Positions 34,836-44,593 of a stretch of DNA of 64,000 bases are shown piece by piece. The position numbers and the translations under genes are program-made. Within the stretch, counting starts at the first letter, position 1, and each line of letters opens with the position of its first letter. Below the pieces are notes generated by a model that was not told where the DNA came from, did no database searches, and worked only from the letters and a program-made list of their open reading frames with translations. This DNA comes from Cognatundibacterium jejuense. Its GTDB lineage: Bacteria > Pseudomonadota > Gammaproteobacteria > Burkholderiales > Burkholderiaceae_D. Where the stretch lies: contig NZ_JACOFV010000010.1 of the NCBI RefSeq assembly GCF_014284255.1, positions 1 to 64,000 on the forward strand, given 5' to 3'.

Positions 34836-35609
34836 TCAACCGTAAGTAATGATTAACGGTGAATGGTCAGAAAAACGCTCTTCTTTGTAAATCGCCGCCG
34901 ACTTCGCTTTACGCCCAATACCCGGTGTTGCGACATGGTAATCGATACGCCAACCAACATTATTTGCCCACGCTTGACCCCGATTACTCCACCACGTATA
35001 AGCTTCCGCAGTGGTGTCAGGGTGCAGATGACGATACACGTCAACCCAACCTAACTCATCAAACAAACGTGTCATCCATGCACGTTCTTCAGGCAAGAAG
35101 CCGGAATTTTTCTGATTGCTTTTCCAGTTTTTCAAATCAATTTCTTTATGCGCAATATTCCAGTCGCCGCAAATCACCAGCTCACGACCTTCAGCGATTA
35201 ATTTTTCCAGATGTGGAAAAAATTCATCCATAAAGCGGAATTTAGCTTCCTGTCTTTCTTCGGAAGAAGAACCCGATGGACAGTAAACAGAGATCACCGA
35301 TAAGTCACCAAAATCGCAGCGCACATAGCGGCCTTCAGGATCAAACTCCGCACTGCCAAAACCAATGTGTACGGCATCAGGCTTCTTCTTGCTATATACA
35401 CCCGCACCGGAGTAACCCTTTTTCTCGGCATAATGAAAATGCCCGTGAAAGCCATGCGGTGCCAGAAAATCATCCGTCATATCCGGCGCTTGCGCTTTGA
35501 GCTCTTGCACACAAACAAAGTCAGGATCTTCTTTTCCCATCCACTCAAAAAAACCTTTTTTTGCAGCGGAGCGGATGCCGTTCAGGTTGGCGGAGATGAT
35601 TTTTGTCAT
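34836..35609 (-). CDS. xth: Exodeoxyribonuclease III
   Basis: AP endonuclease and 3'-5' exonuclease of base-excision repair. The 257-residue length is typical. Catalytic marks are SANLNGIRSA with the metal-site Asn, VQELKAQ with the catalytic Glu near 36, VICGDWNIAHKEID with the Asp/Asn pair near 147-149, and the C-terminal FSDHSPLI His. Start ATG at 35609. A run of nine G bases lies 28 bases upstream of its start (C run on its coding strand). Confidence 0.95.
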   Translation of the reverse strand: MTKIISANLNGIRSAAKKGFFEWMGKEDPDFVCVQELKAQAPDMTDDFLAPHGFHGHFHYAEKKGYSGAGVYSKKKPDAVHIGFGSAEFDPEGRYVRCDFGDLSVISVYCPSGSSSEERQEAKFRFMDEFFPHLEKLIAEGRELVICGDWNIAHKEIDLKNWKSNQKNSGFLPEERAWMTRLFDELGWVDVYRHLHPDTTAEAYTWWSNRGQAWANNVGWRIDYHVATPGIGRKAKSAAIYKEERFSDHSPLIITYG

Positions 35610-35636
35610 GGATGTAATTTAAAAACGTAGACTCTT

Positions 35637-35645
35637 GGGGGGGGG
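35637..35645. repeat. Nine-base G homopolymer upstream of xth
   Basis: An uninterrupted G9 on the plus strand, C9 when read toward xth, lies in the promoter-leader zone of the xth gene and before the IS. Such tracts slip easily in replication and in sequencing. Confidence 0.85.
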
Positions 35646-35719
35646 AATAAAAGAGTAAAAATGAGAACCCGTTGCAGAAAATTGCATTGAGTATAATTCA
35701 GCTTTTTACCTTTATACTA

Positions 35720-36545
35720 GGGCGTGTTGACATTTATTTTAACCAAAGCATCGAAGCTGCAATTGCCACAAATGAAGCAAATCGTTCAGCAAGTTTGTCG
35801 TATCGCGTGGCAAACCGCCTATATTGTTTGATGTGAGCAAAGAATCTTTCTACTAAATTCCGGCTTCTGTAATGGTAGCGGTCAAATTCTCTCTGCTCTT
35901 TTCGATTCTCTTTTGGTGGAATAACTGCCTTAGCTTTTTTCATGGCAATACACTCCAGTAGCGCATTGGTGTCGTACGCCTTATCGGCTAATACTGCTTG
36001 CGGCTCAATTTCTTTCAATAAAATCTCTGCCTGTGTTGAGTCATGCACATGCCCACCCGTCAGTACAAATCGTGCTAGTTGTCCAAATCCTTCAACGCAG
36101 GCATGGATTTTAGTGCCGAAGCCTCCTCGAGATCGACCAAGCGCTTGCTCACCGTTTTTTTTTCAGCACCAGCGGCATGCTGGTGCGCTCGGATCACCGT
36201 ACTGTCTCTTGAGACTTCTTCAATATCTGCATCTTCACGCAATACAGCAAAAATATTTTGCCACACATTTTTATTCGACCAACGGGCAAACCGGATATAG
36301 ATGCTATTCCATTTACCAAACTCGACTGGTAAATCTCACCAAGGGCTACCCGTACGTGCTATCCAAAATACTGCCTCAACAACCGACGGTTATCAAGCCG
36401 ACCACGCCCTCTATCGCCTGCTTTTCCACGTAATAAAGGCGCAATTCGTTCCCATTGATCATCTCTTAACATCAGTCGCAGCATCGCTTCATTCTTTAAA
36501 ATCCAGAACGTAAACATACTTCGGGAAAAGTTAACAGCTTTTTAT
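35720..36545 (-). mobile_element. Decayed IS5-family (IS427-like) insertion sequence
   Basis: The region holds a broken DDE transposase on the minus strand. The left edge begins GGGCGTGTTGACATTTA at 35720, a form common at ends of this IS group. The right edge near 36533-36545 reads, on the minus strand, AGCTGTTAACTTTT, only a partial match, so the right inverted repeat is weak and the end is approximate. No sure target duplication was found. The element sits between xth and pyrE. Confidence 0.75.
35734..36472 (-). pseudogene. Broken IS5-family transposase
   Basis: Reading from 36472, the product starts MLRDDQWERIAPLLRGKAGD, as in IS427-type transposases. The frame is lost by a one-base deletion near 36377, and an in-frame TGA sits at 36336-36338 where the family has Arg in PWRDLP. 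Downstream, RDSTVIRAHQHAAGA holds the first catalytic Asp. An A9 run (36155-36163) is a normal -1 slippage site for this group and restores the frame for the C-terminal part, with LADKAYDTNALLE (second Asp) and RNLVERFFAHIKQYRRFA (catalytic Glu). All three DDE residues survive, but the two N-terminal lesions should abolish activity. Confidence 0.85.
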
Positions 36546-36562
36546 ATGTCATCATGTCCTGG

Positions 36563-37228
36563 TTAAACCGCCCCATACCTATCCCGATACGCCGCCACAG
36601 CTTGCTTGTACTGTGTTAATTGCGCATCGGCACCAGCTGCAGACAGGTAGTCAAACAAGTCATTCAAATTCCCAATAGAAACCACTGGCATGTTGTAGGT
36701 ATTGCTCACTTCTTGCACTGCTGAGTGGGCAGATAAAGCGTCGTCTTTGCCTGAGCGTTCCATACGGTCGAGGGCGATTAGTACGGCGCAAGGGGTAGCA
36801 CCTGCCGCACGTATCATTTCTACGGATTCGCGGACAGATGTGCCTGCAGAAATCACGTCGTCGATGATTACTACTTTGCCTTTGAGTTCTGCACCAACGA
36901 TGGTGCCGCCTTCGCCGTGGTCTTTGGCTTCTTTACGGTTGTAGGCGAATGGCACATTGCGACCGCGTGCTGCCAGCGCTACCGCGGTGGCGGATGCAAG
37001 TGTGATGCCCTTGTATGCTGGGCCAAACAACATATCAAATTCAACGCCGGAATTGATCAGCGTGTCAGCATAAAAAGCCGCTAATTTGCCTAAATTAGCG
37101 CCATCGTTAAACAGACCCGCATTGAAAAAATAAGGTGAGTTACGACCTGCTTTGGTCACAAAATCACCAAAACGGATAACGCCAGCTTTGACGGAAAACT
37201 CGATAAATTCTTGTCTTAAATTGCTCAT
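36563..37228 (-). CDS. pyrE: Orotate phosphoribosyltransferase
   Basis: Makes orotidine monophosphate from orotate and PRPP in pyrimidine synthesis. The 221-residue type I PRTase has the PRPP motif VVIIDDVISAGTS near residue 124, LFGPAYKGITLA near residue 64, and the flexible-loop KEAKDHGEGG near 104. Length is normal. It is 56 bases after gatB on the same strand, so it may be the last gene of the gatCAB transcript or have its own promoter. Confidence 0.96.
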   Translation of the reverse strand: MSNLRQEFIEFSVKAGVIRFGDFVTKAGRNSPYFFNAGLFNDGANLGKLAAFYADTLINSGVEFDMLFGPAYKGITLASATAVALAARGRNVPFAYNRKEAKDHGEGGTIVGAELKGKVVIIDDVISAGTSVRESVEMIRAAGATPCAVLIALDRMERSGKDDALSAHSAVQEVSNTYNMPVVSIGNLNDLFDYLSAAGADAQLTQYKQAVAAYRDRYGAV

Positions 37229-37284
37229 GATGTTCTTTCTTAATCGCTATAAATGTGCCGCATGTAGTACATGCAGCACTGGGA

Positions 37285-38745
37285 TTAGCCTGCTAATTTC
37301 TTTTTGAGCAGTTCATTGACTTGTGCTGGATTGCCTTTGCCTTTGGTGGCTTTCATCGCTTGTCCAACCAGTGAGTTAAAGGCCTTTTCTTTGCCTGCAC
37401 GATATTCGTCAACGGATTGCTGATTGGCTGCCATGACTTCATCGATGATTTTTTCGAGAGCGCCGACATCGGAGATTTGTTTCAAGCCTTTGGATTCAAT
37501 CACCTGGTCTGCCAGATTCACATCAGCGGACGGTGCTTGCCACATTGCGGCAAAGACTTCTTTAGCGATCTTGTTGGAAATCGTGCCGTCAGCAATGCGC
37601 TGCAACAGGACTGCCAATTGAGCTGCGCTGACAGGAATCGCACTAATTTCTATGCCTTCACGATTCAAGGTAGATGCGACATCGCCCATCATCATGTTGG
37701 CAGCGGGTTTGGCTTGTGCTACACCAGCCGCATTGACGACTGCTTCAAAATAAGTAGCGATGCCTTTGGACTGCGTCAGGACAGTTGCGTCGTACTCAGG
37801 CAAACCAAATTGTTCTACAAAACGGCTACGCATCGCGCCTGGCAATTCAGGCATGGTGCAGCGTACTTTTTCTACCCACTCAGCACTGACTTTGAGTGGT
37901 GGTAAATCTGGGTCAGGGAAGTAGCGATAGTCTTGTGAATCTTCTTTGCTACGCATAGAGCGCGTTTCTTTTTTGTCCGGATCGTAAAGACGAGTTTCTT
38001 GCACAACGGTGCCACCATCTTCGATCAGTTCGATCTGGCGACGTACTTCGTGATTGATCGCTTCTTCCAGGAAACGGAAGGAGTTCAAATTTTTAATTTC
38101 AGCCCGGGTGCCAAATTCTTTTTGACCCACCGGACGCACAGAGACGTTGGCATCGCAACGGAACGAACCTTCTTGCATATTGCCGTCACAGATATCTAGC
38201 CACATTACTAATGAATGCAGGGCTTTGGCGTAAGCAACTGCTTCGGCGGCGCTACGCATGACTGGTTCAGTGACGATTTCCAGCAATGGAGTACCAGCGC
38301 GATTCAAATCGATACCGGTCATGCCTTGATAATCTTCGTGCAGCGATTTACCCGCGTCTTCTTCTAGATGTGCGCGTGTCAATTGGATGTTTTTGACTTC
38401 TGATTTGCCGTCTTTTTCAACCACGCAAGCGACGTAGCCGCCTTGAACTACCGGGATTTCAAACTGACTGATCTGATAGCCCTTTGGCAAATCAGGATAG
38501 AAGTAATTTTTACGTGCAAAAATCGATTCTGGCGCAATTGTCGCGCCGACTGCCAGACCAAACTGGATGGCTTTTTCTACGGCCGCTTTGTTCATCACTG
38601 GCAATACACCTGGCAACGCCAGATCAACCGGGCTGGCCTGCGTATTTGGCTCTGCGCCAAATTGTATCGATGAACCGCTAAAAATTTTTGAATTGGTTTT
38701 AAGTTGTACGTGTGTCTCAAAACCGATAACCACTTCCCATTGCAT
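37285..38745 (-). CDS. gatB: Asp-tRNA(Asn)/Glu-tRNA(Gln) amidotransferase subunit B
   Basis: The kinase and transamidase subunit that activates Glu-tRNA(Gln) or Asp-tRNA(Asn) so that GatA can amidate it. The 486-residue sequence starts [15 protein letters not shown], with [13 protein letters not shown] near 87, [12 protein letters not shown] near 196, and a C-terminal YqeY-like tail ending [10 protein letters not shown] that binds tRNA. It is separated from gatA by an unrelated exported protein gene, an unusual order inside gatCAB. Confidence 0.96.
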   Translation of the reverse strand: MQWEVVIGFETHVQLKTNSKIFSGSSIQFGAEPNTQASPVDLALPGVLPVMNKAAVEKAIQFGLAVGATIAPESIFARKNYFYPDLPKGYQISQFEIPVVQGGYVACVVEKDGKSEVKNIQLTRAHLEEDAGKSLHEDYQGMTGIDLNRAGTPLLEIVTEPVMRSAAEAVAYAKALHSLVMWLDICDGNMQEGSFRCDANVSVRPVGQKEFGTRAEIKNLNSFRFLEEAINHEVRRQIELIEDGGTVVQETRLYDPDKKETRSMRSKEDSQDYRYFPDPDLPPLKVSAEWVEKVRCTMPELPGAMRSRFVEQFGLPEYDATVLTQSKGIATYFEAVVNAAGVAQAKPAANMMMGDVASTLNREGIEISAIPVSAAQLAVLLQRIADGTISNKIAKEVFAAMWQAPSADVNLADQVIESKGLKQISDVGALEKIIDEVMAANQQSVDEYRAGKEKAFNSLVGQAMKATKGKGNPAQVNELLKKKLAG

Positions 38746-38797
38746 AGTAGTTCCTTCGTATTTAATCTTAATCTGTTTTAATCTGGCTTACATTGAC

Positions 38798-39298
38798 TCA
38801 GTCTTGATACTCGCATTGACCGTTGCTGGTATTGATTTTGAGTTCAGTAAAATTCATTCTTGACCCACATAAAGCGGGGCAGGTCGGTCTGATATGTACC
38901 ATCTCGCCCTCGCGTTCAACGCGGATGCTGCATTGGTAACCGCGATCAAAATCATAGCCACGCTGAGTTCGGGTGGCGATTGCATCTTTTAAACTGATAC
39001 GCCAACCTTTTTCAGTCACTTCAGCTAGTAACTGATCATCTTTATCGATGCTGCATTCATGACCATGATCGGTGCGAAACAAAGATGATTCCCACTGAAA
39101 ATCATCGATGGTATTGCCATGCAATTTTATATGTGCCTGATCGGCAAAAATCAGGCGCTCACCATTACCATCTTCAAGCTTGGTCTGCGTACACTGCACA
39201 TGCAAATCCAGCGCTGGCTCTTGTGCTAACGTGGTTATGCTGGCTGTGCTAAACAGCAAAGCAGTCACTAAACTGAGCTTAAAGTGGCGTGTTTTCAT
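38798..39298 (-). CDS. Exported cysteine-rich protein of unknown function
   Basis: A 166-residue protein with a clear signal peptide (1-25, ending TTLAQE). The mature part has six cysteines (in [35 protein letters not shown]), suggesting three disulfides in the periplasm. I recognise no domain; the C-terminal [12 protein letters not shown] block is the best handle for a search. Its start overlaps the end of gatA by 4 bases and it ends 52 bases before gatB, so it is cotranscribed with the gat genes, although its place of action (outside the cytoplasm) differs from theirs. Confidence 0.8.
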   Translation of the reverse strand: MKTRHFKLSLVTALLFSTASITTLAQEPALDLHVQCTQTKLEDGNGERLIFADQAHIKLHGNTIDDFQWESSLFRTDHGHECSIDKDDQLLAEVTEKGWRISLKDAIATRTQRGYDFDRGYQCSIRVEREGEMVHIRPTCPALCGSRMNFTELKINTSNGQCEYQD

Positions 39299-40749
39299 AC
39301 AGGTGAGCGTTGATGCCAGTCGGTCACTTGTTGGTACTGATGAGCTACATTTAATAAGCGTGCCTCATCAAAGTAGTTGCCGATTAATTGTAAGCCGACC
39401 GGACGCTTGGAATTTTTTTCACCTTGTCCAAAACCACAAGGTATCGACATGCCTGGCAAACCAGCGAGGCTGGTCGACAATGTGAAAATATCAGCCAGAT
39501 AGTTAGCCACCGGATCATCAGACTGCGCGCCCAAATCCCACGCCACGGTTGGGGCAACTGGCCCCATAATGACGTCACATTTTTCAAAGGCTGCAGCAAA
39601 ATCCTGCGCAATCAGGCGGCGAATTTTTTGTGCTTGCAGATAATATGCATCGTAGTAACCATGCGATAACACGTAAGCACCGACCAGAATACGGCGTTTG
39701 ACTTCGTCGCCAAAACCTTCGGTACGCGACTGGCGATACATGTCGTTGAGGTCTTTGTAATCCGCTGCGCGATGGCCGTAACGTACGCCATCAAAGCGAC
39801 TCAGATTGGATGAGGCTTCAGCTGGCGCAATCACATAATAAACAGGAATGGATAGTTCGGTTTTTGGTAAAGAAATATCCACCAAAGTCGCGCCGAGCTT
39901 GACGTATTCTGCCAGTGCAGCACGAACAGATTGTTCAACGTCTGCCGCCAGACCTTTGCTGAAAAACTCTTTCGGCACACCGATGCGCAAGCCTTGCAGA
40001 GATTTGTTCAAATCACGGTTAAAGTCTTCGGCTTTGCGTTCTACTGAGGTAGAATCTTTTTCATCAAAGCCCACCATGGCATTGAGCAGCATGCCGCAAT
40101 CTTCAGCCGTTTGCGCAATCGGGCCACCTTGATCGAGTGAAGAAGCAAACGCAATCATACCGTAACGCGATACGCTACCGTAGGTTGGTTTGATACCCGT
40201 TACGCCACAAAAAGCGGCTGGTTGACGGATGGAGCCACCAGTGTCTGTACCGGTAGTAGCTGGCGTCAGACGCGCGGCGATTGCTGCGGCAGAACCACCG
40301 GAAGATCCACCTGGTACTGCGGTTTTATCCCAAGGATTTTTGACTGCTCCAAAAAATGAATTCTCATTCGCAGAACCCATCGCAAACTCATCACAATTGA
40401 GTTTGCCAAGTGTCACCATGCCAGCTTGCGCGAGTTTTTCAACAACAGTAGCGTCAAATGGACTGACGTAGTTTTCCAGCATGTGTGAACCGGCAGTCGA
40501 GCGCAGATCACGTGTCACAAATATATCTTTGTGTGCAATTGGAATGCCAGTCAGCGCAGTGGCTTTGCCACTCGCCAACAGCGCATCGGCAGCAGCTGCT
40601 TGTTTGAGGGTGAGTGCTGGATCGACATGCAAAAAGGCATTCAGATCACTAACAGCAATGCGATCTAAAAAATGTTGCGCGAGTTCAGTCGCAGAAACCT
40701 GTTTGCTGTGCAGCAGGTCAGATAATTGGGCAAGGGTTTTTGTATGCAT
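39295..40749 (-). CDS. gatA: Asp-tRNA(Asn)/Glu-tRNA(Gln) amidotransferase subunit A
   Basis: The glutaminase subunit that frees ammonia for tRNA-dependent amidation. The 484-residue amidase-signature protein shows PIAHKDIF with the catalytic Lys near 70, the Gly/Ser-rich [16 protein letters not shown] near 146-161 with the cis-Ser, and [16 protein letters not shown] with the nucleophile Ser near 169. Length is normal. It lies 30 bases after gatC and overlaps the next gene by 4 bases. Confidence 0.97.
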   Translation of the reverse strand: MHTKTLAQLSDLLHSKQVSATELAQHFLDRIAVSDLNAFLHVDPALTLKQAAAADALLASGKATALTGIPIAHKDIFVTRDLRSTAGSHMLENYVSPFDATVVEKLAQAGMVTLGKLNCDEFAMGSANENSFFGAVKNPWDKTAVPGGSSGGSAAAIAARLTPATTGTDTGGSIRQPAAFCGVTGIKPTYGSVSRYGMIAFASSLDQGGPIAQTAEDCGMLLNAMVGFDEKDSTSVERKAEDFNRDLNKSLQGLRIGVPKEFFSKGLAADVEQSVRAALAEYVKLGATLVDISLPKTELSIPVYYVIAPAEASSNLSRFDGVRYGHRAADYKDLNDMYRQSRTEGFGDEVKRRILVGAYVLSHGYYDAYYLQAQKIRRLIAQDFAAAFEKCDVIMGPVAPTVAWDLGAQSDDPVANYLADIFTLSTSLAGLPGMSIPCGFGQGEKNSKRPVGLQLIGNYFDEARLLNVAHQYQQVTDWHQRSPV

Positions 40750-40779
40750 TTGTTTGTTCCGAATTCTTTTCCGAAAATC

Positions 40780-41082
40780 TTATTCAATCACCTTAGGTAC
40801 CAGGTATAAGCCATCCTGGGTTGCTGGCGCGCACTGTTGGTATTCCTCGCGGTGATTGCTTTCTGTGACCACATCTTCCCGCAAACGCAATGCCATCTCA
40901 GGCAATAAAGCAGCAATAGGATGACTCAGCGGTGCTACACCAGTGGTATCAATGGCTTTAAGTTGTTCCGCCAGGGCAAAAATCCCATTGAGTTTGTCGA
41001 GCGTCGAGTCTGCTTCCGTATCGGAAATTTTTAACTTTGCCAAATTGGCAATGCGAGTTACATCGTTAAGTGTCAGTGACAT
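40780..41082 (-). CDS. gatC: Amidotransferase subunit C
   Basis: A 100-residue GatC, the small stabilising subunit of the GatCAB amidotransferase. SLTLNDVTRIANLAKLKIS at the N terminus and the C-terminal LREDVVTESNHREEYQQCAP are typical. It is the first gene of the operon gatC-gatA-(unknown)-gatB, divergent from mreB. Confidence 0.93.
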   Translation of the reverse strand: MSLTLNDVTRIANLAKLKISDTEADSTLDKLNGIFALAEQLKAIDTTGVAPLSHPIAALLPEMALRLREDVVTESNHREEYQQCAPATQDGLYLVPKVIE

Positions 41083-42595
<1,513 letters not shown>

Positions 42596-42801
42596 TTAAA
42601 AAAATCGCGAAACTGTCGTTTCTGCATAAAGCTTATGGCCGTACTCATTGGAATAAATGTACGGCCTTACTCATATGTGCCGCAAACACAGTTGGCTTCA
42701 GTTGATAAGATTGAGAAGAGCGTCCGAATGGATAAGTGCAAGGCAAAATTGTGATTTTATTGATGTCTGCTGATCTGATCTGGATGTAAAAATATTGTTG
42801 C

Positions 42802-42832
42802 AGAGCCGGCTTACGATGTGTCGGCTTTTTGC
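42802..42832 (+). terminator. Terminator-like hairpin between mreB and mreC
   Basis: AGCCGGC and GTCGGCT pair with one G-T around TTACGATGT, then TTTTTGCTTTT. A second inverted repeat GGCCGTAC/GTACGGCC lies at 42637-42666. A partial terminator here would let mreB be made in excess over mreC and later genes, which fits the known need for more MreB. Confidence 0.65.
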
Positions 42833-42905
42833 TTTTAGAACGCTCGCAGGCTGACCCAGCACTGTGCTGCGAACAGGCAAACCTGTTTCTGATGATTGAT
42901 ATAGT

Positions 42906-44033
42906 ATGGATTACAGTCCGCCACCTCTCTTCAAACAAGGCGCATCAGCCCGTGCCAGAGCGATTTTTTTCGCGATTCTTGCCATTTTTTTGCTGGTCGT
43001 TGATTCCCGTCTCAAATCTCTGACCTTAGTTCGCCAGATAATAGGTACCGTTCTCTATCCTGTGCAAATGGTGGCCGTGGTACCCAGCCTGACCTACAAA
43101 AACATTTCGCATTACTTTGTGTCTTTGAATGATCTGGAAAAAGAAAACACGCATCTCAAGCGTTTGCAGACATCAAATGCCGACGTACTACAACAAACTT
43201 CGCAATTGCAGTCAGAAAATAACCACCTGCGGCAATTGCTCAATGCCCGCGAACGCTTGCCTGTGAAATCAGTCCTGGCAGAAATCATCTACGATGCGCG
43301 CGACCCATCCACCAGCAAGGTGATTGTTGACCGCGGTATCAAAGATGGTATTGCTCTGGGACAGCCAGTGATCGACGATTTGGGTGTGGTCGGACAGGTG
43401 ACCCGGGTTTTTCCTTTGACGGCAGAAGTAACCTTGTTGACGGATAAAAATCAGGCAATTCCGGTTCAAATCTTACGTAATGGCTTGCGCAGTGTCGCTT
43501 ATGGACGCGGACAATCCGCTTATCTTGATATGCGCCTGACGTCGAACGCGGATATTCAAAATGGTGATCAATTGGTCACGTCGGGTATTGATGGTATCTA
43601 CCCACCGGGCCTTGCCGTTGCAAAAGTCGCGCAGGTCGAGAGTAAGGCCGTGACCACACTGGAAAATATTTTATGCATACCTGCTGCTGGTATAGATCGT
43701 AATAAGCAACTATTGATTTTACAAGTCTCCACAGATAACTTGCCGCGACCAGATACCGAAGATGTGCGCGCGAAAAAAGAAAAAATCAATCGTAAAGTGA
43801 CTCGTGATACGACACCACCACAAAGCGATATTAAACCGGTTGATCAGCAATCGCTGGCACAGACCGCCAGCAAAGATGCGGCAACGTTAGAGTCTAATCG
43901 GGTAGTATCGCCAAAAATCGACGTTAGCAAAACAGGTGCGTCCAAATCTGACGCTATAAGAATTGAACCTGCAAAAGTTGAACCCGCTAAAGCTGAGACA
44001 GTGAAGCCAGCGAATAAGGAAACCGCAAAATGA
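42906..44033 (+). CDS. mreC: Rod-shape-determining protein MreC
   Basis: A 375-residue bitopic inner-membrane protein that links MreB to PBP2 and RodA. One TM helix lies at about residues 18-36, then a coiled coil at about 70-110 (LEKENTHLKRLQ, QLQSENNHLRQLL), then beta domains with GIALGQPVIDDLGVVGQV near 146. The last 80 residues are a Lys/Ala/Glu-rich tail that is longer than in E. coli and likely disordered. Stop overlaps mreD by 4 bases. Confidence 0.95.
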   Translation: MDYSPPPLFKQGASARARAIFFAILAIFLLVVDSRLKSLTLVRQIIGTVLYPVQMVAVVPSLTYKNISHYFVSLNDLEKENTHLKRLQTSNADVLQQTSQLQSENNHLRQLLNARERLPVKSVLAEIIYDARDPSTSKVIVDRGIKDGIALGQPVIDDLGVVGQVTRVFPLTAEVTLLTDKNQAIPVQILRNGLRSVAYGRGQSAYLDMRLTSNADIQNGDQLVTSGIDGIYPPGLAVAKVAQVESKAVTTLENILCIPAAGIDRNKQLLILQVSTDNLPRPDTEDVRAKKEKINRKVTRDTTPPQSDIKPVDQQSLAQTASKDAATLESNRVVSPKIDVSKTGASKSDAIRIEPAKVEPAKAETVKPANKETAK

Positions 44034-44548
44034 CACAACCGCATTACATTTTGTTGCCGGTCAATCCATTGTTTATTGCGTTTAGTCTGGCATTGGCTTT
44101 TTTGCTTAATTTTTTACCTTGGGGTGGCTTTATTGCCGTGCCGGATTTTGTTGCACTGGTATTAGTATTCTGGAGTATCCATCAACCACGTAAGGTTGGG
44201 ATTGGCGTCGCCTTTGCGATGGGTTTGTTGATGGATGTGCATGATGCCATACACCTTGGCGAAAACGCACTTGCCTACACCTTATTGACTTACTTTGCGA
44301 TCACCATTCATCGCCGCGTTTTATGGTTTCATCCATTGACGCAGTCTTTGTATGTATTTCCTTTGTTTTTGTTTGTCCAATGTTTGCAAATTGCTGTGCG
44401 TCTTATCGTCGCGCCTGATGCGCATTTTCCTGGCTGGCTGTATTTTTCTGAAAGCGTCGTGACCACAGCATTATGGCCGATTGCAACGCTGATACTGCTT
44501 GCTCCACAACGTCGTGCGATCAACAAAGACGATACGCGTCCCATTTGA
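44030..44548 (+). CDS. mreD: Rod-shape-determining protein MreD
   Basis: A 172-residue integral membrane protein with five or six hydrophobic helices, the third member of the Mre complex. The segment GIGVAFAMGLLMDVHDAIHLGENAL (shown in part: GLLMDVHDAIHLGENAL) near residues 65-85 is the conserved MreD loop. ATGA overlap with mreC shows translational coupling. Confidence 0.93.
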   Translation: MTQPHYILLPVNPLFIAFSLALAFLLNFLPWGGFIAVPDFVALVLVFWSIHQPRKVGIGVAFAMGLLMDVHDAIHLGENALAYTLLTYFAITIHRRVLWFHPLTQSLYVFPLFLFVQCLQIAVRLIVAPDAHFPGWLYFSESVVTTALWPIATLILLAPQRRAINKDDTRPI

Positions 44549-44593
44549 CCATCATGTGTATTTCCTGTCGCAGCTGTAAGCAAACTAAACATC

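Noticed and set aside
36155-36163. A9 run in the transposase as an inactivating frameshift
   Set aside because: In this IS group the run is a normal -1 slippage site and slipping back one base restores the family sequence exactly. The true lesions are the deletion near 36377 and the TGA at 36336.
35942-36433. 163-codon plus-strand ORF in the IS region
   Set aside because: Antisense to the transposase remnant; the minus-strand DDE motifs explain the region.
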